A DNA stretch of 9,630 bases from an uncultured Parvularculaceae bacterium (GTDB taxonomy: Bacteria > Pseudomonadota > Alphaproteobacteria > Caulobacterales > Parvularculaceae), in the NCBI GenBank assembly GCA_947259815.1, contig CAMYNO010000339.1:1-9630 (forward strand), in the 5' to 3' direction. The position numbers were made by a program, and so were the translations under genes. The notes beneath the pieces are model-generated. The model worked only from the letters and a program-made list of their open reading frames with translations, searched no databases and had not been told where the DNA came from. Shown here piece by piece: positions 1-6,442 of this stretch (position 1 is the first letter of the stretch; each line of letters opens with the position of its first letter).

Positions 1-513
1 AGCAAGGAAAGCGAGGTTCTGGAATTCGGATGCGGCACGGGCGGCACCGCAATTCAGCACGCGCCTTTCGTAAAACATATCCGCGCGACAGATATCTCGC
101 CAGCGATGATCGACATTGCCAAGGAAAAAGCCGCTGGGGCGCAAATATCGAACGTGACGTTTGAATGCGTCGATATCGACGATATCAAGGTTGATGACGG
201 ATCGCTCGATGCTGTGCTCGGCTTGTCTATTTTGCATTTGCTGGAGGATTACGAAGCGGCGATCGCCACGGCGTATCGCTGGCTGAAGCCCGGCGGGGTG
301 TTCATTACCAGCACTGCGTGCCTTAGGGAGATGGGATTTTGGATACGGCTTATGATTCCAATCGGGCGCGCCTTCGGCCGGATTCCGTTTGTAAACACCT
401 TCTCGAAGGATGAACTGGTCGCCGCCATTAAGAACGCCGGTTTCGTCATCGATTATGAATGGACGCCCGGCAAGGGCAAGGCGGTATTCATTATTGCGAG
501 AAAGCCGGCTTAA
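1..513 (+). CDS. Class I SAM-dependent methyltransferase, 5'-truncated by window edge
   Basis: The reading frame is open from base 1 to the TAA at 511-513, giving 170 visible residues; the true start lies left of the window. Visible residues 6-14 (VLEFGCGTG) are the glycine-rich motif I that binds S-adenosylmethionine. The acidic residue ending strand 2 is D31 (ATDIS). Residues 68-82 (SLDAVLGLSILHLLE) fit motif III, and LKPGGVFI (95-102) is the usual post-motif strand and turn. A C-terminal SKDELVAAIKNAGF stretch (135-148) is typical of Methyltransf_11/25-like enzymes that act on small molecules or lipids. The missing part is probably a short N-terminal helix region, so most of the Rossmann core is present. 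The substrate cannot be deduced. The gene ends 4 bp from the purF stop on the opposite strand, so it belongs to a separate transcription unit. Confidence 0.9.
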   Translation, partial: SKESEVLEFGCGTGGTAIQHAPFVKHIRATDISPAMIDIAKEKAAGAQISNVTFECVDIDDIKVDDGSLDAVLGLSILHLLEDYEAAIATAYRWLKPGGVFITSTACLREMGFWIRLMIPIGRAFGRIPFVNTFSKDELVAAIKNAGFVIDYEWTPGKGKAVFIIARKPA

Positions 514-517
514 TCGC

Positions 518-2065
518 TCAGCCCGACTCCGCCAGGAAGGAGAGCTGGGTAATCATCGCATTGCGCTCTGATTCGTCCCGGTCCGTCAGGCGCGTCGGAT
601 AATCCCCGGTAAAACAATGATCCGTAAAGGCCGGCGAGGCATCGTCACGCTTGCCTTTGCGGAAGGCCTTGTAAAGCCCATCGAGAGAAAGGAAGGCAAG
701 GCTGTCGACGCCGATCAGTTCGCGCATTTCCTCAATCGTGCGTTCGGTGGCGAACAGTTCTTCTTTCGACGGGGTGTTGATGCCGTAAAAATCAGGATGC
801 TGAATTGGCGGGCAGGCGACGCGCAAATGCACTTCCCTGGCGCCGGCGGCGCGTAACAATTCGGCGATCTTGCGGCTGGTCGTGCCGCGCACGATAGAAT
901 CGTCAATCAGCACAACACGCTTGCCGGCGATCAGCCCGCGATTGGCGGAATGTTTGCGCGCGACGCCGGCTTCGCGGATTTTCTGCTCCGGCTCGATAAA
1001 GGTGCGACCGATAAAGTGCGAGCGGATGAGCGCCATTTCGTATGGCAGCTTCGATTTCTGCGCGTAACCGATGGCGGCGGGGACGCCTGAATCCGGGATC
1101 GGCGAAACCAGATCGGCCTCGCATGGCGCTTCCTTGGCGAGCTTTTCGCCAAGGCGTTTGCGCAACTCATAGACGCTTTGTCCGTCTACGATCGAATTGG
1201 GCTTGGCGAAATAGATCAGCTCGAAAATACACGGGCGCGCCTGATTTGGCGCCGGTGAAATCTGGCGGCTCTCGATGGTTCCGTCGGCGCGGCAGATGAC
1301 GACTTCGCCCGGCTTGACGTCGCGGATGAATTTCGCGCCGATAATATCGAGCGCGCATGTTTCCGATGCGAGGATCGGCGCGCCGTCGAGATCGCCAAGG
1401 ATAAGCGGGCGAATGCCGACCGGGTCGCGCGCGCCAATCAATCCTTCCGGCGTCAGGACGGTCAGCGCATAAGCGCCTTCCACCTGTTTCAACGCCTCGA
1501 TCAGCTTGTCCGTGGCGGTCAGATATTGCGAGCGCGCCGTCAGTTGCAGGAAGATTTCCGAATCCGACGTGGACTGGAAGATACAGCCGCGGCGAACGAG
1601 ATCGGCGCGCAGCGTCTTGGCGTTGGTCAGGTTGCCATTATGAGCGATGGCGACGCCGGTCTGGTCGAGATCGGCGTATAGCGGCTGCACATTGCGCAGC
1701 ACCGTATCGCCCTGGGTCGAATAGCGTGTGTGCCCGATGGCGCTGTCGCCTTGCAGGCGGTTGAAAATGTCGGCTTCCGAAAACGTATCGGAAACGAGGC
1801 CGAGCTGACGCTCCGTATGGAAATGTTCGCTGTCAAAGGTGGCGACGCCAGCCGCTTCCTGACCGCGATGCTGTAAGGCATGAAGGCCGAGGGCGGTGAT
1901 CGTCGCCGCGTCCTTGGTGCCGATAATGCCGAAGACGCCGCATTCTTCATGCAGCATTCGGGGCGCGATGCGGGCGGCGTCGTCGCGGCGATAGTCTTGT
2001 CCAAGTTTTGTAAGGCGGTCTGCGACTCGTTTGGCGGAAAAGGGATGCGCCTGTGCGCCCATCAC
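518..2065 (-). CDS. purF: Amidophosphoribosyltransferase (glutamine PRPP amidotransferase)
   Basis: This enzyme transfers ammonia from glutamine to PRPP, giving phosphoribosylamine, the first committed step of purine synthesis; it is cytosolic. An N-terminal Ntn glutaminase domain comes first. Its likely nucleophile is C42 in EECGVFGI, exposed by propeptide removal, with HRGQEAAG (67-73), GHTRYST (111-117) and HNGNL (142-146) following. The phosphoribosyltransferase domain carries the PRPP loop VVLIDDSIVRGTTS (384-397). Of the Fe-S cluster cysteines of the B. subtilis type, C279 (PCIFE) survives, but the HPCFYG position is HPDFYG (D424) and the C-terminal cluster is reduced to C484 (DHCFTG), so no cluster is expected. 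The start is GTG at 2065-2063 or the adjacent ATG at 2062-2060. Both follow a GGGGAAG ribosome binding site, and the GTG overlaps the cvpA stop. A later ATG (M37, MLHEEC) would give the short propeptide seen in other families. The 515-aa length is slightly long because of the N-terminal extension. Confidence 0.97.
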   Translation of the reverse strand: MMGAQAHPFSAKRVADRLTKLGQDYRRDDAARIAPRMLHEECGVFGIIGTKDAATITALGLHALQHRGQEAAGVATFDSEHFHTERQLGLVSDTFSEADIFNRLQGDSAIGHTRYSTQGDTVLRNVQPLYADLDQTGVAIAHNGNLTNAKTLRADLVRRGCIFQSTSDSEIFLQLTARSQYLTATDKLIEALKQVEGAYALTVLTPEGLIGARDPVGIRPLILGDLDGAPILASETCALDIIGAKFIRDVKPGEVVICRADGTIESRQISPAPNQARPCIFELIYFAKPNSIVDGQSVYELRKRLGEKLAKEAPCEADLVSPIPDSGVPAAIGYAQKSKLPYEMALIRSHFIGRTFIEPEQKIREAGVARKHSANRGLIAGKRVVLIDDSIVRGTTSRKIAELLRAAGAREVHLRVACPPIQHPDFYGINTPSKEELFATERTIEEMRELIGVDSLAFLSLDGLYKAFRKGKRDDASPAFTDHCFTGDYPTRLTDRDESERNAMITQLSFLAESG

Positions 2066-2712
2066 TGATCTTCCCCGCTAAGGAGATCGGCAATATCGTC
2101 CTGGGGCGCAGGGGTTTGCGGGTCTTCGCCTGTCGTCGTCACGGTTGTTACGATTTCATTGAGACCGGAACGCGCGGCGCGGTCATATCCGGCTTGCGAC
2201 GGGTCGGCTTCGGCTTCCTGATCGCTGGCGCCAATGCCGTCGAGTTCGGTCGAGGCGGGCGCAAATCCTTCAAACCAGTTGGCGATACCGGCGGCGATCG
2301 GCCGGCTCAGCGCATTCCTGACGCTATCGGGCTGGCGCGCTTCGTCGAGGTAATAGGAATAGCCAAGATAGCCGAGCCCAATAAGCGCGAGGCCCCGCAG
2401 GGCCCCGAATATTCCGCCGCCAATCTGGTTATACCGGCGCATCGACTTGGACATCGGAATGCGTTTCAAAAGCAGATGGCACCCGATATGGGCGGCGATG
2501 AAAAAGACGCCGATCAGGGCGGCGGCGACAATAATCGTTCCGAAAAAACTCCCCGCAAGACCGAAGAGGCCAAGCAGCGGCGGCGCCGTGATCCAGGCGA
2601 GCCCGGCCGCGACGGCAAGGGCGACAAGGGTAGACAGTTCCTGCAAACCGCCCCGTAAAACGGCGAAGGCCGTGGAAAGCCCGACGACCACAAGGAACAA
2701 TAGGTCAAACAT
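2062..2712 (-). CDS. cvpA: CvpA family inner-membrane protein
   Basis: A 216-residue membrane protein of the CvpA (colicin V production) family, whose molecular role is still unclear. Hydrophobic segments lie at roughly residues 3-20, 26-52, 55-79 and 98-121. The family signature after the third segment is visible as NQIGGGIFGALRG (95-107). The C-terminal ~90 residues are acidic, proline- and threonine-rich and probably disordered. I chose the ATG at 2712-2710 because it begins the usual MFDLL membrane segment; an in-frame TTG at 2742 would add ten hydrophilic residues with no clear benefit. The ribosome binding site before the ATG is weak (GAAG). The stop TGA (2064-2062) sits inside the GTGATG that starts purF, so translation is probably coupled. 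cvpA directly before purF is a recurrent arrangement (also known in E. coli), and the purF link rather than colicin secretion is the likely relevance. radA lies 106 bp upstream. Confidence 0.9.
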   Translation of the reverse strand: MFDLLFLVVVGLSTAFAVLRGGLQELSTLVALAVAAGLAWITAPPLLGLFGLAGSFFGTIIVAAALIGVFFIAAHIGCHLLLKRIPMSKSMRRYNQIGGGIFGALRGLALIGLGYLGYSYYLDEARQPDSVRNALSRPIAAGIANWFEGFAPASTELDGIGASDQEAEADPSQAGYDRAARSGLNEIVTTVTTTGEDPQTPAPQDDIADLLSGEDQ

Positions 2713-2818
2713 ACTTACTTCGCGCCCATTTTGATCGCCCAATTTAGCATCGGTCGATTCGCCTGCTGTCCGCGCCCCTCAATAGCCGCGAATTCCACCG
2801 ATCTCAACTGACGTCGGC

Positions 2819-4177
2819 TCATTTGCTGCGGATCAATGCAACAAGATCGCCAAGCGTTTCCGCCACGTTGAGATCGAGGTGCGATTCATCGACGCCGGTG
2901 GGGACGACAGCCCCATCAAAGCCGAGCTTTCTGGCCTCTTTAAGGCGGGCCGCCGCCTGATTGACCGGGCGCACAGCGCCGGAAAGCGCCACTTCGCCGA
3001 ATACGACCTTGCCCGGCGCGATGGGCGTGTCGAATAGGGACGAGCAGAGCGCCGCCGCGGCGGCAAGATCGGCGGCGGGTTCGGATATGCGAAGCCCGCC
3101 GGCGACGTTCAAAAACACATCATTACGGCCGAAATCGAGGCCGGCTCTGGCGTCGAGGACCGCAAGCAGCATGGAAAGCCGGGCGCTGTCCCAGCCGACA
3201 ACCGCCCGGCGCGGGGCGGCGAGGGTTGAGGTAGAGACCAGCGCCTGAATTTCGACCAGCACCGGGCGCGTTCCCTCGATCCCGGCGAAGACCGCCGCGC
3301 CGGAAACCGGCGTCTCATTTTCGCTCAGGAAGAGCGCCGACGGATTGGATACTTCCGCAAGGCCCGCCGACGTCATTTCGAAAACGCCGATTTCATGGGC
3401 GGCGCCGAAACGGTTTTTCACTGCGCGCAAAATTCGGAAGTCGCGGCCTGTTTCCGATTCAAAATACAAAACCGCGTCAACCATATGTTCGACAACGCGG
3501 GGTCCGGCGATCTGCCCGTCCTTGGTCACATGGCCCACAAGCATGACGATGGTGTTGGTCTGCTTGGCGAACCGCACCAGCTCATGGGCGCAGGCGCGCA
3601 CCTGCGTCACCGTGCCGGGCGCCGCGGGCAGCGCATCGGACCAGAGCGTCTGCACCGAATCGATGATGACCGCGTCCGGCTTGTTTGCCTTGAGGCTCGC
3701 GAGAATGTCGCGCAGCGATGTCGCCGTAGCGAGCTGAACCGGCGCTGCATTAACTTTCAGGCGATGGGCGCGGGCGGTGATCTGCGCCGCCGCTTCCTCG
3801 CCGGAGATATAGGCGACGCTGCCGCCGCCCTTGGCGAGGCCGGCGGCGATCTGGAGGAGCAGCGTAGACTTACCGACGCCGGGATCGCCCCCAATAAGGA
3901 GCGCGGAGCCCGGAACCAGCCCGCCGCCGCAGGCCCGGTCGAATTCCTGATTGCCGGTGAGCAGGCGCGGCTCCGGTTTTGCTGCGCCGTCAAGAGATGC
4001 AAACTCTATCTTGTTCGTCTTTCCCTTGGGCGCCGCGCCAAGAGCGCCCGGCGGCGCGGCCTCGGCCAGTTCCTGCTCAATCGTGTTCCATTCGCCGCAT
4101 GCCTCGCAGCGCCCGGCCCATTTCGCCGTAACATTGCCGCAGGACTGGCAAACATAGGTGTCGGAATTTCTGGCCAA
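2819..4177 (-). CDS. radA: DNA repair protein RadA (Sms), branch-migration ATPase
   Basis: RadA is a hexameric RecA-like helicase that drives branch migration of recombination intermediates alongside RecA. All domains are visible in the 452 residues. An N-terminal C4 zinc finger has C10, C13, C24 and C27. The Walker A is GDPGVGKST (97-105, K103), with a Walker B-like strand AVIIDS (169-174). The RadA-specific KNRFG motif is at 254-258. A C-terminal Lon-protease-like domain includes GEVALSGAVRPV (394-405). The length matches the family. The start is a TTG at 4177: no in-frame ATG or GTG lies between it and an upstream stop, AAAAGG lies 6 nt before it, and the protein then begins at the usual distance from the zinc finger. 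It is the first gene of the minus-strand block radA-cvpA-purF. A candidate promoter lies just upstream. Confidence 0.97.
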   Translation of the reverse strand: MARNSDTYVCQSCGNVTAKWAGRCEACGEWNTIEQELAEAAPPGALGAAPKGKTNKIEFASLDGAAKPEPRLLTGNQEFDRACGGGLVPGSALLIGGDPGVGKSTLLLQIAAGLAKGGGSVAYISGEEAAAQITARAHRLKVNAAPVQLATATSLRDILASLKANKPDAVIIDSVQTLWSDALPAAPGTVTQVRACAHELVRFAKQTNTIVMLVGHVTKDGQIAGPRVVEHMVDAVLYFESETGRDFRILRAVKNRFGAAHEIGVFEMTSAGLAEVSNPSALFLSENETPVSGAAVFAGIEGTRPVLVEIQALVSTSTLAAPRRAVVGWDSARLSMLLAVLDARAGLDFGRNDVFLNVAGGLRISEPAADLAAAAALCSSLFDTPIAPGKVVFGEVALSGAVRPVNQAAARLKEARKLGFDGAVVPTGVDESHLDLNVAETLGDLVALIRSK

Positions 4178-4202
4178 GGGATGCCTTTTGACTCAACGTC
4201 GG

Positions 4203-4230
4203 ATTGCAGGAATTGGCTAGCCCGAGTCAA
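4203..4230 (-). promoter_or_regulatory. Candidate sigma-70-type promoter for radA
   Basis: Read on the minus strand, TTGACT (4230-4225; five of six matches to TTGACA) is followed after 16 bp by TGCAAT (4208-4203; four of six matches to TATAAT). Transcription would begin near 4196, leaving a leader of about 20 nt that contains the AAAAGG ribosome binding site of radA. The position fits well, but the call rests on sequence resemblance alone. Confidence 0.4.
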
Positions 4231-4295
4231 TTTCGAAAGAAAGCGCAATCGCGGCGACGGTACTGCAGGAGCTGGTTTTCTCAGTTCATATCGCC

Positions 4296-4376
4296 GCTCT
4301 CCCCGGCGAAAGCCGGGGTCCAGGACGGCACGCGCTGCTTTTACAGCTATGGATCCCGGCTTTCGCCGGGATGAGC
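4296..4376. repeat. REP/BIME-like paired inverted hairpin element
   Basis: Two arms in inverted orientation are separated by about 23 bp. Arm 1 contains a perfect 7-bp stem, CCCCGGC (4301-4307) and GCCGGGG (4312-4318), around a GAAA loop. Arm 2 contains TCCCGGC (4354-4360) and GCCGGGA (4365-4371) around a TTTC loop. Arm 1 (4296-4324) and the reverse complement of arm 2 (4348-4376) match at about 24 of 29 positions, so the whole element can also fold into one long cruciform. The core (CCCGGCGAAAGCCGGG followed by TCCA) resembles a dispersed intergenic repeat I know from alphaproteobacterial genomes, where its translation yields spurious peptides with PRRKPGSR and DPGFRRDE, both present here. 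It lies between the divergent radA and carotenoid oxygenase genes. It could end or insulate transcripts, but it lacks a U tract. Confidence 0.75.
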
Positions 4377-4464
4377 GGATACGGGTTAGGGCGCTTTTTC
4401 TCTAGGCATTGAGAAGCTGTGCGGAATAGTTTCTTCGGGCGTTCGTTTCGCATAACCTAGAACA

Positions 4465-5853
4465 ATGAACGCTTACTCCATCAACGACCAAAACCCATAC
4501 CTGCACGGTCTTTACGCGCCGGTGGAAAAGGAAGTCAGCGCAGGGAACCTGCCCGTCATTGGTGAAATTCCGCGTGATCTTCAGGGCGGCTATTTCCGCA
4601 ACGGTCCAAACCCGAAAACGCCGCCCAAGGGGATGCATCACTGGTTCGACGGCGACGGCATGATCCACGGGATCTGGTTCGAAGACGGCAGGGCCCGTTA
4701 CGCCAATCGCTATGTGGCGACGCAGGATTTCAAGGCGAACGGATCGTCGCCTCTCCCCGGTATATTCGAGCCGTCGCGCGATGCGCCCGGCCGCACGGTT
4801 CACTATCGCGACACCGCGAACACCGATGTCGTGTATCACGGCGGGAAACTGCTGGCGCTTTGGTATATCTCCGGCCAGCCCGTCGCCGTCGATGCGCAGA
4901 CGCTTGAGACAATCCGCACAGAGAATTTCGGCGGGGCGCTGCCGAAAAATGTTTCCGCCCATTCAAAGGTCGATCCGGAAACCGGCGAGCTTGTCTTTTT
5001 TGACTATGCTTTATACGAGCCGAAAATGTGGACCGGAACGGTGTCAGCCGCTGGAGAGCTGACGCATTTTCAGGAGATCGACCTGCCCGGTCCGCGCCTG
5101 CCGCACGATATGGGCATGACGGAGAATTACGTCGTGCTTCACGATCTGCCGGTGATTTTTTCCCAGTCCGCCATTCGTAATCGCATGTGGCAGATCCATG
5201 TGGCGAACCAGCCGACGCGGTTTGGCGTTGTGCCGCGAAAGGGCGGCGAGGCGAAATGGTTCGAGTTCCCGACCTGTTACATCTACCACGTTATCAATGC
5301 GTGGGAAGAAGGCGACGAGGTGGTGATGGCCGCGTGCAAAATGGTTGGAAACGGGTTCGATCCCGATCCGCAATACGGTCCCTATGCGGCGATGGCGGAC
5401 GTTCTGGCGTTGCGGGCGCAGCCATTCCTGTGGCGCATGAATATGAAAACCGGCGAGGGGCGCGAAGAGCAGCTTGATGATGCGCTGTCGGAGTTTCCGG
5501 TGGTCAATAGCGCCCGGACCGGCCGTCGAACGAAATATTCCTATCACGTCATATTCGACGATTGTATCGAGCAGCGTTTCTCCGGCCTGATGAAATACGA
5601 CCTGACGACGGGCGAAAGCGTTCGCCATGAATTTCCGAAAGGAATGTTCGGGACCGAACCCGCCTTCGCGCCCAGGATTGGGGCGAGCGAAGAAGATGAC
5701 GGCTATCTCCTGACTTTCACCACATCGCTCGACGGCGGCTCCGAGGCGCATATACTCGACGCGCAAAATTTGGCGGCGCCGCCAATTGCCCGTATATCCC
5801 TGCCGCAGCGCGTGCCCGCCGGCTTTCATGGCGTGTGGGCGCAAGGCGTCTAG
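4465..5853 (+). CDS. Carotenoid oxygenase (RPE65/CCD) family dioxygenase
   Basis: These non-haem Fe(II) enzymes split a C=C bond in carotenoids, apocarotenoids or stilbenoids using O2. The four iron-binding histidines of the seven-bladed propeller are all present: H166 (NVSAH), H214 (LPH), H275 (YIYH) and H454 (GFHG). Likely second-shell glutamates are E153, E343 (SEFP) and E410 (EEDDGYL). The N-terminus shows the usual GGYFRNGPNP (41-50) and HHWFDGDGMIHG (58-69) motifs. The 462-residue length is typical of bacterial members. There is no signal peptide. In the stretch LLALWYISGQP (129-139) I see no lysine where lignostilbene-cleaving enzymes, as I recall, carry one, so an apocarotenoid-type substrate is somewhat favoured; this rests on a remembered alignment. 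The ATG at 4465 has no clear Shine-Dalgarno sequence (only TAGAACA). A DUF3297-type gene follows after 17 nt. No carotenoid biosynthesis or rhodopsin gene is in view. Confidence 0.93.
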   Translation: MNAYSINDQNPYLHGLYAPVEKEVSAGNLPVIGEIPRDLQGGYFRNGPNPKTPPKGMHHWFDGDGMIHGIWFEDGRARYANRYVATQDFKANGSSPLPGIFEPSRDAPGRTVHYRDTANTDVVYHGGKLLALWYISGQPVAVDAQTLETIRTENFGGALPKNVSAHSKVDPETGELVFFDYALYEPKMWTGTVSAAGELTHFQEIDLPGPRLPHDMGMTENYVVLHDLPVIFSQSAIRNRMWQIHVANQPTRFGVVPRKGGEAKWFEFPTCYIYHVINAWEEGDEVVMAACKMVGNGFDPDPQYGPYAAMADVLALRAQPFLWRMNMKTGEGREEQLDDALSEFPVVNSARTGRRTKYSYHVIFDDCIEQRFSGLMKYDLTTGESVRHEFPKGMFGTEPAFAPRIGASEEDDGYLLTFTTSLDGGSEAHILDAQNLAAPPIARISLPQRVPAGFHGVWAQGV

Positions 5854-5870
5854 GTGAAGGCAGGAAAGTA

Positions 5871-6116
5871 ATGACCGACGAGTTACCCGATCGTTTGAGC
5901 GTTAATCCCGAGAGTCCGTTTTACAACGAGGAACTCATCGAAAGGCACATCGGCGTGCGTTTCAAGGGCGAAGAAAAAACCAATGTCGAGGAATATTGTA
6001 TTTCCGAAGGGTGGGTGCGCGTCGCCGCCGGCAAGGCAGTCGATCGTCACGGCAATCCGCTGACCATTCTGCTCAAGGGCGAAGTTGAAGTCTGGTTCAA
6101 GGAATCCGGCGAATAG
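5871..6116 (+). CDS. DUF3297-type small conserved protein
   Basis: An 81-residue, acidic, soluble protein of unknown function. The sequence MTDELPDRLSVNP, then GVRFKGEEKTNVEEYCISEGW (28-48, with KTNVEEYC and SEGWVRVAAGK as the strongest part), then DRHGNPLTILLKGEVEVWF matches my memory of DUF3297, a short family common in alpha- and other proteobacteria. The ATG at 5871 was chosen because it follows AGGAAAG at good spacing and begins the family's usual MTDELPDRL. An in-frame ATG at 5835 would add twelve residues overlapping the upstream gene and is unlikely. It lies 17 nt after the carotenoid oxygenase stop, so the two are probably co-transcribed. There is no membrane segment or signal peptide. 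The single C43 sits in the most conserved segment. No function should be inferred from the neighbour alone. Confidence 0.9.
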   Translation: MTDELPDRLSVNPESPFYNEELIERHIGVRFKGEEKTNVEEYCISEGWVRVAAGKAVDRHGNPLTILLKGEVEVWFKESGE

Positions 6117-6138
6117 GTCGGGTCATCTTCCCGCTTCA

Positions 6139-6158
6139 CGCGAAAATCGCGCTCTTTT
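6139..6158 (+). terminator. Weak terminator-like hairpin after the DUF3297 gene
   Basis: CGCGA (6139-6143), a loop of three A, and TCGCG (6147-6151) form a perfect 5-bp stem 22 bp after the stop codon, followed by CTCTTTT. The stem is short and the T run interrupted, so it is only a plausible intrinsic terminator for the oxygenase-DUF3297 unit. Confidence 0.35.
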
Positions 6159-6175
6159 CCGCATTTGGTCGATAG

Positions 6176-6206
6176 TTATCGTCACGTTACGGCGGCGCCT
6201 TATAAT
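6176..6206 (+). promoter_or_regulatory. Possible promoter with perfect -10 box upstream of the PEPC-family gene
   Basis: TATAAT at 6201-6206 is a perfect -10 consensus, rare by chance in this GC-rich DNA. The best -35 match is poor (TTATCG at 6176-6181, 19-bp spacing, three of six matches). Transcription from about 6213 would give a leader of about 230 nt containing the CGCTCA/TGAGCG inverted repeat. The missing -35 suggests activator dependence or a chance match. Confidence 0.25.
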
Positions 6207-6263
6207 TCGCGTCATGGAATTGCGACCAGAAAATCCTCGCCGCCGCGCGGCATCGCCTGAATG

Positions 6264-6280
6264 CGCTCATCAATTGAGCG
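6264..6280. repeat. Small inverted repeat (possible operator or leader hairpin)
   Basis: CGCTCA (6264-6269) and TGAGCG (6275-6280) are perfect 6-bp inverted arms around TCAAT. It lies downstream of the candidate TATAAT and about 160 bp before the PEPC-family start, so it could be a dyad operator or a leader hairpin. No U tract follows, which argues against a terminator. Chance is possible. Confidence 0.3.
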
Positions 6281-6442
6281 TCGCGCATAAATGGCGCCCC
6301 ACAATCGGTAAAAATGCGCGCTGCGTCACGCCTGGCGCTGGGGAAAACTACCCGGATAAGCGCGTCCGGTTGGCGCAACGGCAAAACTGGCTTCGCGCGC
6401 CGAAATCAAATATTGTGCGCTGCCGTAACATCCTGAAGTTTC

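Larger units (their letters stand above)
6117..6442. other. Intergenic region upstream of the PEPC-family gene
   Basis: This 326-bp gap has no convincing gene. An open frame running from the DUF3297 gene into the PEPC gene (6085-6468) has unbiased composition and no family resemblance. The gap holds the weak terminator hairpin, a perfect TATAAT at 6201-6206, a 10-bp palindrome GCCGCGCGGC (6242-6251), and an inverted repeat CGCTCA/TGAGCG (6264-6269 and 6275-6280, 5-nt loop). The region is longer than other gaps here and is the likely control region of the PEPC-family gene. Confidence 0.5.

Noticed and set aside
2053..2658. 201-aa plus-strand open frame opposite cvpA
   Set aside because: It is antisense to a membrane protein with the CvpA signature; the translation is low complexity and charged, with no family resemblance.
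2713..2818. Possible internal promoter for cvpA-purF (minus-strand TTGAGA, 17 bp, TATTGA)
   Set aside because: The -10 matches consensus at only three positions, too weak to list as a feature, although the 106-bp gap leaves room for a promoter.
3395..4405. 336-aa plus-strand open frame across radA and the intergenic repeat
   Set aside because: It is antisense to the clear RadA domains, and its C-terminal end is just the translated REP-like hairpins (PRRKPGSR and DPGFRRDE), a known artefact pattern.
4409..4456. Promoter for the carotenoid oxygenase using TTGAGA or CATAAC
   Set aside because: No -35/-10 pair with 16-18 bp spacing could be found; CATAAC at 4451-4456 would imply a nearly leaderless mRNA, which cannot be supported from sequence alone.
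4402..4962. 186-aa minus-strand open frame over the oxygenase 5' end
   Set aside because: It overlaps the conserved N-terminus of the oxygenase and has no recognisable domain.
5044..5844. 266-aa minus-strand open frame inside the carotenoid oxygenase
   Set aside because: It is a mirror frame of a strongly supported gene, with no recognisable domain and an Arg/His-rich composition typical of antisense frames in GC-rich DNA.
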